NCBI GenBank assembly: GCA_004299215.1
Contig: SCTD01000423.1
Coordinates: 1-5,155 of the forward strand
DNA length: 5,155 nt
Reading direction: 5' to 3'
Source of the DNA: Frankiales bacterium
GTDB taxonomy: Bacteria; Actinomycetota; Actinomycetes; Mycobacteriales; SCTD01
Positions 1 to 4,734 of this stretch are shown piece after piece. Both the position numbers and the translations under genes were made by a program. The stretch's first letter is position 1; each line of letters starts with the position of its first letter. The notes beneath the pieces were generated by a model, which had not been told where the DNA came from, did not search any database, and saw only the letters and a list, made by a program, of their open reading frames with translations.

Positions 1-2
1 TC

Positions 3-1889
3 CCGATCCACCGCCGGGAGCAGGACGGCGCGATCATCACCCAGTTCGACATGGGCGCCTGCGAGACGCTCGGCCTGCTGAAGATGGACTTCCTGGGGCT
101 GCGCAACCTCACCGTCCTCGACGACTGCCTGAAGCACATCGAGGCCAACCGCAACGGCACGACGGTCGTCCTCGAGACGCTGCCGCTGGAGGACCGGCCG
201 ACCTACGAGCTGCTGGCGAGCGGCGACACGCTCGGGGTGTTCCAGCTGGACAACCCGGGCATGCGCGCGCTGCTGCGGTCGATGAAGCCGGACAACTTCG
301 AGGACATCTCGGCCGTGCTCGCGCTCTACCGGCCGGGTCCGATGGGCGCTAACGCGCACAACGACTACGCCGATCGCAAGAACGGCCGCAAGCCTGTGGT
401 CCCGATCCACAAGGAGCTCGAGGAGCCGCTGGCCGAGATCCTGGGCGACACCTACGGGTTGATCGTCTACCAGGAGCAGGTCATGGCGATCGCCCAGCAG
501 CTCGCGGGCTACTCGCTCGGCGCCGCCGACCTGCTCCGTCGCGCGATGGGCAAGAAGAAGAAGGAGATCCTCGACAAGGAGTACGTCCCGTTCAGCGACG
601 GGATGAAGGCCAACGGCTACTCCGAGGGCGCGATCAAGACCCTGTGGGACATCCTCGTCCCGTTCTCCGACTACGCCTTCAACAAGGCGCACACCGCGGG
701 CTACGGGCTGGTCAGCTTCTGGACCGCCTACCTCAAGGCCAACTTCCCGGCCGAGTACATGGCGGCGCTGCTCACCTCCGTCAAGGACGACAAGGACAAG
801 AGCGCCCTCTACCTCGCCGAGTGCCGGCGGATGGGCATCAAGGTGCTGCCGCCCGACGTCAACGACTCCGACAGCGACTTCACCCCGCGCGGCACCGACA
901 TCCGCTTCGGCCTGTCGGCGATCCGCAACGTCGGCACCAACGTCGTCGCCTCGATCGTGCTGACCCGGGAGACCAAGGGCCGGTTCGCCGACTTCGGCGA
1001 CTACCTGCGCAAGGTCGAGGCCGTCGCCTGCAACAAGAAGACCGTCGAGTCCCTCTGCAAGTCGGGGGCTTTCGACTCGCTCGGGCACAGCCGCAAGGGG
1101 CTGGTGCACGTGCACGCCGAGGCGATCGACGCGTGCATGGAGACCAAGCGCAACGAGGCGATCGGGCAGTTCGACCTGTTCGGGTCGATGGCGGGGGACG
1201 AGGACGAGGGGGAGGGTGGCGGCCTGTTCGACGTCGTCGTGCCGATGGGGGAGTGGGAGAAGTCCGTCCTGCTCACCTACGAGCGCGAGATGCTGGGCCT
1301 CTACGTGTCCGACCACCCGCTGTTCGGCGTCGAGCACGTCCTGGCCGGCGCGGTCGACATGCCGGTGTCGCAGATCGCCGAGTGCGACGACGGCAGGACG
1401 ATCGTCGTCGGCGGCATCCTGTCGAGCGTCACCCGCAAGATGACCAAGCAGGGCAACCCCTGGGCCCTGGTCGTGCTCGAGGACCTCGAGGGCGCGGTCG
1501 AGGTGATGTTCTTCCCGCAGAGCTACGTCAACGCCGCGGTCCACCTGGTCGAGGACGCGGTGGTGCTCGTACGAGGACGCGTCGACAAGCGCGACGAGAT
1601 GCCCAAGCTCATCGGCAACGAGATCACCGTCCCGGACCTCTCGGTCGGGCCGCGCGGGCCGGTCGTGGTGTCCATCCCGACGCCGCGCTGCACCCCACCG
1701 GTGGTCGAGCGCTTCAAGGAGGTGCTGGCCGCGCACCCCGGCACCACCGATGTCCACCTGCAGCTCGTGGGCTCCGGCAAGACCACGCTGGTCAAGCTCG
1801 ACGACCGGCTCCGGGTGACCGCCACGCCGGCGCTGTTCGCCGACCTCAAGGCCCTGCTCGGCACCGGCTGCCTGCCGAGCGGTGCATGA
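3..1889 (+). CDS. dnaE: DNA polymerase III alpha subunit DnaE, C-terminal 628 residues (5' end outside window)
   Basis: This is the catalytic subunit of the replicative DNA polymerase III holoenzyme, which extends primed DNA in the cytoplasm. The frame is open from base 3, so the start lies upstream; family members are about 1,150-1,200 residues, so roughly half is present. Numbering from the first visible codon, the palm motif LLKMDFLGLRNL lies at 25-36. Its D29 (bases 87-89) should be the third catalytic aspartate; the other two lie upstream. Finger-region hallmarks follow: GVFQLD (78-83), ALYRPGPMG (107-115), GLIVYQEQVM (152-161) and FNKAHTAGYGL (226-236). Next come a helix-hairpin-helix-like region (about 300-365), a clamp-binding QFDLF (389-393), an acidic Gly/Asp/Glu linker, EREMLGLYVSDHPL (427-440) and an OB-fold (about 467-540). 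I infer the essential DnaE1 type rather than DnaE2/ImuC, because the clamp motif is intact and the match to actinobacterial DnaE1 is strong. No frameshift is seen. The stop is TGA at 1887-1889. Confidence 0.97.
   Translation, partial: PIHRREQDGAIITQFDMGACETLGLLKMDFLGLRNLTVLDDCLKHIEANRNGTTVVLETLPLEDRPTYELLASGDTLGVFQLDNPGMRALLRSMKPDNFEDISAVLALYRPGPMGANAHNDYADRKNGRKPVVPIHKELEEPLAEILGDTYGLIVYQEQVMAIAQQLAGYSLGAADLLRRAMGKKKKEILDKEYVPFSDGMKANGYSEGAIKTLWDILVPFSDYAFNKAHTAGYGLVSFWTAYLKANFPAEYMAALLTSVKDDKDKSALYLAECRRMGIKVLPPDVNDSDSDFTPRGTDIRFGLSAIRNVGTNVVASIVLTRETKGRFADFGDYLRKVEAVACNKKTVESLCKSGAFDSLGHSRKGLVHVHAEAIDACMETKRNEAIGQFDLFGSMAGDEDEGEGGGLFDVVVPMGEWEKSVLLTYEREMLGLYVSDHPLFGVEHVLAGAVDMPVSQIAECDDGRTIVVGGILSSVTRKMTKQGNPWALVVLEDLEGAVEVMFFPQSYVNAAVHLVEDAVVLVRGRVDKRDEMPKLIGNEITVPDLSVGPRGPVVVSIPTPRCTPPVVERFKEVLAAHPGTTDVHLQLVGSGKTTLVKLDDRLRVTATPALFADLKALLGTGCLPSGA
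1167..1181 (+). other. Internal sliding-clamp-binding motif QFDLF in DnaE
   Basis: These five codons read Q-F-D-L-F, matching the general bacterial clamp-binding consensus QL[S/D]LF. In DnaE-type polymerases an internal motif at this position, between the helix-hairpin-helix region and the OB-fold, tethers the polymerase to the beta clamp (DnaN). Here it is followed directly by a flexible acidic linker (GDEDEGEGGG), in keeping with an exposed loop. The motif is seen in the sequence; its binding role is inferred from the family. Confidence 0.8.
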
Positions 1890-1917
1890 AGAGGGCCCGC
1901 CACGCCCGGCGAACGGC

Positions 1918-1923
1918 TAGCGT
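1918..1923 (+). promoter_or_regulatory. Candidate -10 box (TAGCGT) for a leaderless DUF6308-like gene
   Basis: TAGCGT fits the actinobacterial TANNNT -10 pattern. It ends 6 bases before the GTG at 1930, so transcription would begin at or next to the first base of the start codon. No Shine-Dalgarno sequence precedes that GTG, and no recognisable -35 lies 16-19 bp upstream. The spacing supports a leaderless transcript independent of dnaE. Confidence 0.55.
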
Positions 1924-1929
1924 GCTCGC

Positions 1930-2613
1930 GTGGAACGCGTCATCCGACCGGCAGCGCCGGGAGCCCGAGCAGCGGCCGTCGGCGAGCTGCGGCTGTGCGC
2001 CGGGACGCTCGTGGTCGAGCACCCCGACCAGGTGCTGCTCGACTACCTCGACGTCCGCAACGGCTACGCCTACCCCGCCTACGACCGGCTGATCACCAAC
2101 GGGTCTGCCCAGCTCGTCGACGGCGACCTGCTGGCCCCGGCGCTGATCGGCGTGCACATCGACGCGGGGCGCTTCTCGCTGCTGCGCGAGATGCTGCCCG
2201 CCCTCGAGGCTGTCGCCGACCTGCCCGGGGTGCCGCTGCACGAGGCCGACGAGGACCACGTGCTGTGCGTGGCGGGGCTGTTCGGGATCCTCGACGAGCC
2301 GCGCTACGCCGGCCGCGGCGTCCGCGGCACCGTCGTGTCGAAGGTGCTGCACCGCAAGCGGCCCGACCTGGTCCCGCTCTACGACTCCCGCATCTTCGAG
2401 GCCTACACCGCACCGGGTGCGCTGCCGCGCTCGACCGACCGGGCGTGGGCGGACTTCATCGCCGACCTCTGCCGGCAGATGCGCGACGACCTGCAGGCCG
2501 AGTCCGAGGCGTTCGACGTGCTGGAGCAGCTCGCCGCCGAGGAGGGCTTCCCGGTCACCCGGCTGCGGATCCTCGACATCCTCGTCTGGCGGACCGCCGA
2601 CCTCTGGCACTGA
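1930..2613 (+). CDS. DUF6308-like protein of unknown function
   Basis: This is a 227-residue soluble protein with no signal peptide or membrane segment. I recognise it as resembling the actinobacterial DUF6308 family, chiefly from the basic motif KVLHRKRPDLVPLYDSRI at 138-155. Other notable stretches are LDYLDVRNGYAYPAYDRLITN (around 37-57, aromatic-rich), a GVHIDAGRFSLL segment at 74-85 and a C-terminal helical region ending LDILVWRTADLWH. No enzymatic motif can be named and its function is unknown. The GTG start was chosen because a -10-like TAGCGT sits 6 bases upstream, fitting a leaderless mRNA; the first ~18 residues are Ala/Arg/Pro-rich and could be non-conserved. It follows dnaE by 40 bp on the same strand, so some read-through from dnaE is possible, and it converges with the lipoprotein gene. 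Gene identity is firm; the family assignment is from memory. Confidence 0.85.
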   Translation: MERVIRPAAPGARAAAVGELRLCAGTLVVEHPDQVLLDYLDVRNGYAYPAYDRLITNGSAQLVDGDLLAPALIGVHIDAGRFSLLREMLPALEAVADLPGVPLHEADEDHVLCVAGLFGILDEPRYAGRGVRGTVVSKVLHRKRPDLVPLYDSRIFEAYTAPGALPRSTDRAWADFIADLCRQMRDDLQAESEAFDVLEQLAAEEGFPVTRLRILDILVWRTADLWH

Positions 2614-2628
2614 CCCCGCCGCGGGTCA
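2611..2628. terminator. Candidate stem-loop at the end of the DUF6308-like gene (possibly bidirectional)
   Basis: TGACCC (2611-2616) and GGGTCA (2623-2628) form a 6-bp stem around a CGCCGC loop, starting on the stop codon itself. No U-tract follows on either strand, so it is not a classical intrinsic terminator, although actinobacterial terminators often lack one. Its place between two convergent genes is where a bidirectional terminator is expected. Confidence 0.35.
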
Positions 2629-2638
2629 CCGCTCCCGC

Positions 2639-2652
2639 CGACGCCCCCGTCG
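2639..2652. terminator. Second short stem-loop in the convergent gap
   Basis: CGACG and CGTCG flank a four-C loop, giving a short GC-rich hairpin between the two convergent stop codons. It is weak on its own and has no U-tract. Together with the stem-loop at 2611-2628 it could help stop transcription from both sides. Confidence 0.22.
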
Positions 2653-2664
2653 CCCACCTCGCAG

Positions 2665-3297
2665 TCAGGCGGTGCCGCTGCGCTCGGCGAGCAGCCGGCC
2701 GAGTTCGACGGCGACCTGCGGGTCCGCGGTGGGACGGGCGCCGTACGCCAGCAGCCACGTGGTCGCCCCGGCCCGGAAGCGCAGCGTGACCAGCTCGCCG
2801 TCGCCGCCCTCGCCCGGCAGCGGCTGGCGGCGCACCTGCGACTGGTCGCCGACGGTCGGCACCTCCACCACCTCGCCCGAGGAGCCGGCGAGGTCGCCGC
2901 TCAGGTCGGCCTCGGCGCCGGCCGCGTCGCGGAACCGCACCACCACCACGGACAGCACCCGCCCGTCGGTCGGGTGGGCGTACTGCGCGACGTAGGCGCC
3001 GGAGAAGCCGTGCTCGCCGAGCGCGGTGCGGGCCGCCGCAGGGTCGGCGGAGTACTCCGCGATCGCCGCGGCGTCGCGGCGGCCGCTCCCCGCCACCAGC
3101 GGGACCAGCCCGGCCGGCACCTCGTCCGGCTCCGGGACGAGGGCGCGCAGCGGATCGGCCGGGAGGGTCACCCCCGGAACGGGAGCGTTCAGGGCGCTCT
3201 CCGACGGCGGCTGCGGGACGGCACCCGGGTCGTCGTCGGAGCAGCCGGCCAGCAGGCACGCGATCGCCAGGGCCGCTGCGCCGACGCGGAGGATCAT
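2665..3297 (-). CDS. Secreted lipoprotein of unknown function
   Basis: This is a 210-residue protein with a canonical lipoprotein signal peptide: a short basic start (MILR), a hydrophobic core VGAAALAIACLL, and the lipobox LAGC with Cys19 as the predicted lipidated residue. SDDD follows, then a Pro-rich tether to about residue 50. The mature domain is predicted to sit outside the cytoplasmic membrane. It contains VVVVRFRDAAGAEADL and, near the C-terminus, GELVTLRFRAGATTWLLAYG, an alpha/beta arrangement seen in many small actinobacterial lipoproteins. I cannot assign a named family or ligand. The ATG at 3297 was chosen because it places a complete signal peptide at the N-terminus and has a -10-like TACGCT 8 bases upstream; the open frame continues further upstream but codes for no plausible signal. 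It is divergent from the four-helix membrane protein gene, 66 bp away, so the two may be co-regulated or may function together at the envelope. That link is inference. Confidence 0.9.
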   Translation of the reverse strand: MILRVGAAALAIACLLAGCSDDDPGAVPQPPSESALNAPVPGVTLPADPLRALVPEPDEVPAGLVPLVAGSGRRDAAAIAEYSADPAAARTALGEHGFSGAYVAQYAHPTDGRVLSVVVVRFRDAAGAEADLSGDLAGSSGEVVEVPTVGDQSQVRRQPLPGEGGDGELVTLRFRAGATTWLLAYGARPTADPQVAVELGRLLAERSGTA

Positions 3298-3305
3298 GGA
3301 GGCAG

Positions 3306-3311
3306 AGCGTA
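3306..3311 (-). promoter_or_regulatory. Candidate -10 box (TACGCT, minus strand) for the lipoprotein gene
   Basis: On the minus strand TACGCT fits TANNNT and ends 8 bases before the lipoprotein ATG (3297). There is no Shine-Dalgarno sequence in between, which suggests a leaderless or nearly leaderless mRNA. No good -35 is visible. Confidence 0.5.
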
Positions 3312-3351
3312 GAGCCGGGAGCCCCGAGTCGGGCGCATCGGGCGTCCCGGG

Positions 3352-3357
3352 CACGAT
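3352..3357 (+). promoter_or_regulatory. Candidate -10 box (CACGAT) for the four-helix membrane protein gene
   Basis: CACGAT keeps the A2, A5 and T6 positions of the -10 consensus and ends 6 bases before the GTG at 3364, the same geometry as at the other starts here. The intervening GGTGGG is too close to the GTG to be a good ribosome binding site. No clear -35 is present. This match is weaker than those of the neighbouring genes. Confidence 0.38.
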
Positions 3358-3363
3358 GGTGGG

Positions 3364-3945
3364 GTGAGCACCCTCTGGTCGGCGCCCGACCCCCGTCGCG
3401 CCGCCTCCCCGCCCGGTGCGGTGCGCGCACCGTTCGCCGCGCCGTACGTCGTCGCCGCTCCGGCGCACCCCACCCTCTGGCACGACGCCTTCGCCGGCCT
3501 CCTGGCCGCGGTCGTGACGGTGCTCGTCGGCGCCCCCGTGGGGCTGCTCTGGGCCGCGGTCGCGCCGACGGTGGACGTCGTCGTCGACGGCGACCAGGTG
3601 CAGCTGGTCGAGCCCGGGTCGAGCGCCTTCATCGCGACGGACGGCTTCTTCCTCTTCGCCGTGGCGCTCGCCGGCGTCGTCGGCGGCGTCCTCGCCTGGC
3701 GGCTGGCGCACCCGCACGGACCGGCCGTCGTCGTCGGCCTGACGCTGGGAGGGCTCGCCGCGGCCTACGTGGCCATGGTCGTCGGCGAGCAGGTGGGCCT
3801 GGCCGAGGTGCAGCAGGCGGTGCAGGCGGGTCAGCAGGGCGCGCTCGAGCTCACCGTGCGGCTGCGTGCAGAGGAGGCGCTGGTCGGCTGGCCGGTCGGC
3901 GCCCTCGTCGGCTACGCCGCGGCGTCGCTGCTGCGCGGGCGCTAG
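3364..3945 (+). CDS. Four-helix integral membrane protein, possibly DUF2567-like
   Basis: This is a 193-residue protein with four hydrophobic segments at about 42-67, 93-112, 119-141 and 171-190, preceded by a Pro/Ala/Arg-rich N-terminus of about 38 residues. Between helices 1 and 2 lies a polar loop, VDVVVDGDQVQLVEPGSSAF, followed by IATDGFF; between helices 3 and 4 lies a Gln-rich stretch (AEVQQAVQAGQQGALEL). The VAPTVDVVVDGDQVQL...IATDGFFLF arrangement recalls the small actinobacterial membrane family DUF2567. That similarity is from memory and moderately confident, and the function is unknown. The GTG start was chosen for the -10-like CACGAT 6 bases upstream and its position directly after the divergent lipoprotein promoter. 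The stop TAG (3943-3945) overlaps the stop of the convergent LON-domain gene. Confidence 0.85.
   Translation: MSTLWSAPDPRRAASPPGAVRAPFAAPYVVAAPAHPTLWHDAFAGLLAAVVTVLVGAPVGLLWAAVAPTVDVVVDGDQVQLVEPGSSAFIATDGFFLFAVALAGVVGGVLAWRLAHPHGPAVVVGLTLGGLAAAYVAMVVGEQVGLAEVQQAVQAGQQGALELTVRLRAEEALVGWPVGALVGYAAASLLRGR
3942..3945. other. Shared CTAG: overlapping stop codons of two convergent genes
   Basis: The palindromic CTAG supplies TAG (3943-3945) to the plus-strand membrane protein gene and TAG (complement of 3942-3944) to the minus-strand LON-domain gene. The two coding regions thus overlap by four bases and leave no intergenic terminator space. Confidence 0.9.
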
Positions 3946-4607
3946 TTCGGGCTGGCCGGACCGGCGCCCAGCCCCGGCGCCGGCACGCAGGACAGCGCCT
4001 CGAGCAGCGCGGTCTCGCGACGAAGCAGGCGCAGCTCGGTCCGCAGCCGGCTCGCGCCGTCCGGCTCCGCGAGCAGCGCCTGCCGCTCGTCGAGGTCGAG
4101 GGCCAGGGTCGCGGCGATCAGGTAGCCGAGCACCAGCGGGTCGGCCGGCAGCTCCGGCACCTCGATCCGGTCGCCGCCGGCGTCGGCGAGGGCGCCCGTG
4201 TACGCCGCGAACGCCGCCGGGACCGCGGCTGCCGCCGCGGTCGCGTGCTCGCCCGGCAGCTCGGGGAGCAGCTCCACCTCACCGGTGAGGTAGGGCAGGG
4301 CGTCGTCGACCGACCTGAGCCGGAACCGGGTCGTCCCGGTGGTCGTCAGGTCGACGCGGCCGTCGTCGTAGGTCTCGACGTCGTGGACGGTCGCGACGCA
4401 CCCGATCTCGTGCAGGGCGCGGGCACCGCCCGCGCCGACCTCGTGCCCGGACCGGATCGCCACGACCCCGAAGCGGCGCTCGTCCGGCGGCAGGGCGAGC
4501 AGCTCCGACACCAGCCGGCGGTAGCGCTCCTCGAAGACGTGCAGCGGCAGCACGAGCCCCGGCAGCAGCACCGTGCCGAGCGGGAAGAGCGGCAGCCGGA
4601 GCGACAT
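3942..4607 (-). CDS. Free-standing LON substrate-binding-domain protein
   Basis: This 221-residue protein matches the N-terminal substrate-binding domain of Lon protease (LON_substr_bdg type) with no ATPase or protease domain. The hallmark LPLFPLGTVLLPGLVLPLHV at 5-24 is followed by FEERYRRLV; further conserved strands are FGVVAI (46-51), IGCVATV (68-74), GTTRFRL (91-97) and YLTGEVELL (106-114). A helical half ends in LRTELRLLRRETALLEAL at 188-205, as is usual in stand-alone members. These proteins are cytoplasmic and widespread in bacteria, but their cellular role is not well established; substrate or adaptor binding is inferred from the Lon domain. The ATG start directly precedes the conserved core and has a minus-strand TAACCT 6 bases upstream, indicating a leaderless mRNA. 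The C-terminal tail (about 206-221) is Pro/Gly/Ala-rich and probably disordered. The gene is divergent from the next membrane gene. Confidence 0.93.
   Translation of the reverse strand: MSLRLPLFPLGTVLLPGLVLPLHVFEERYRRLVSELLALPPDERRFGVVAIRSGHEVGAGGARALHEIGCVATVHDVETYDDGRVDLTTTGTTRFRLRSVDDALPYLTGEVELLPELPGEHATAAAAAVPAAFAAYTGALADAGGDRIEVPELPADPLVLGYLIAATLALDLDERQALLAEPDGASRLRTELRLLRRETALLEALSCVPAPGLGAGPASPN
3949..3974 (+). terminator. GC-rich stem-loop just after the membrane protein stop
   Basis: GGGCTGG (3949-3955) is complementary to CCAGCCC (3968-3974), giving a 7-bp stem around a 12-nt loop that itself contains CCGGACCGG. It begins three bases after the plus-strand stop codon and lies within the last codons of the opposing LON-domain gene. 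There is no U-tract. It could terminate transcripts of the membrane protein gene, but coding of Pro/Gly/Ala codons on the other strand can also explain it. Confidence 0.28.
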
Positions 4608-4613
4608 CCGCGC

Positions 4614-4619
4614 AGGTTA
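4614..4619 (-). promoter_or_regulatory. Candidate -10 box (TAACCT, minus strand) for the LON-domain gene
   Basis: On the minus strand TAACCT matches TANNNT and ends 6 bases before the ATG at 4607. No Shine-Dalgarno sequence fits between them. This is one of the clearest leaderless signals in the window; a -35 is not recognisable. Confidence 0.58.
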
Positions 4620-4639
4620 GGGGCTGACAGGGCCACGGA

Positions 4640-4661
4640 CGAGGTGAGAGGCGAGGTGAGA
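4640..4661 (+). repeat. Tandem 10-bp direct repeat CGAGGTGAGA (period 12)
   Basis: CGAGGTGAGA occurs at 4640-4649 and again at 4652-4661, separated by GG, in the divergent gap between the LON-domain gene and the membrane gene. It lies about 20-40 bp upstream of the LON gene's -10 box and upstream of the candidate promoter for the membrane gene. This position would suit binding sites for a regulator, but no known operator is recognised. Confidence 0.5.
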
Positions 4662-4677
4662 AAGGCGGCGGGAAGGG

Positions 4678-4706
4678 CAGACACGGAGCGGGAAGTCGGT
4701 CACGAT
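4678..4706 (+). promoter_or_regulatory. Possible promoter of the 3' membrane gene (CAGACA - 17 bp - CACGAT)
   Basis: CAGACA (4678-4683) matches four of six -35 consensus positions. Exactly 17 bp later, CACGAT (4701-4706) matches three of six -10 positions. Transcription would start near 4713, about 20 bases before the ATG at 4735, leaving a leader that holds the GAGGAG ribosome binding site. Both boxes are imperfect, so this is tentative. Confidence 0.28.
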
Positions 4707-4722
4707 GCGTCCGGGGACGCAT
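4705..4722. repeat. 18-bp inverted repeat ATGCGTCC-GG-GGACGCAT
   Basis: Two perfect 8-bp arms flank a GG centre. In RNA the arms could fold as a 7-bp stem with a CGGG loop, ending two bases before the GAGGAG ribosome binding site. In DNA it has the form of an operator for a dimeric repressor, and it overlaps the end of the candidate -10 box. The repeat is seen directly; its function is inferred. Confidence 0.6.
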
Positions 4723-4724
4723 TC

Positions 4725-4730
4725 GAGGAG
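4725..4730 (+). promoter_or_regulatory. Ribosome binding site GAGGAG for the 3' membrane gene
   Basis: GAGGAG lies four bases before the ATG at 4735, somewhat close but usable. It decides the start against the in-frame ATG at 4705, which would add ten residues (MRPGTHSRSH) and has only a weaker GGGAAG nine bases upstream. It is the only clear Shine-Dalgarno sequence at a gene start in this window. Confidence 0.6.
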
Positions 4731-4734
4731 TCAC

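Noticed and set aside
1182..1216. Possible G-quadruplex: four G-runs in dnaE
   Set aside because: Loops of 8 and 10 bases exceed the usual limit, and the G-richness is explained by GGN, GAG and GAC codons of the acidic Gly/Asp/Glu linker.
1890..1929. Searched for an intrinsic terminator after dnaE
   Set aside because: Only a 4-bp GGGC/GCCC pairing with no U-tract was found, too weak to call; the gap mainly holds the candidate -10 box of the next gene.
644..2092. Long open frame on the plus strand within and beyond dnaE, rich in Arg, Gly, Ala and Pro
   Set aside because: It is a shadow of dnaE and the next gene: composition is typical of an off-frame read of high-GC DNA and it has no recognisable domain.
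1846..2610. Long antisense open frame opposite the DUF6308-like gene
   Set aside because: The opposite frame carries recognisable motifs and a good start; this antisense read (His, Gln, Val-rich) has no domain and no promoter evidence.
3298..3717. Upstream extension of the lipoprotein reading frame on the minus strand
   Set aside because: The extension would bury the signal peptide inside the protein and cross the opposing membrane protein gene; the ATG at 3297 gives a complete lipoprotein signal.
3974..3983. CCGGCGCCGG perfect 10-bp palindrome
   Set aside because: Such GC-only palindromes are expected by chance at this base composition and it lies in Pro/Gly/Ala codons of the LON-domain gene tail.
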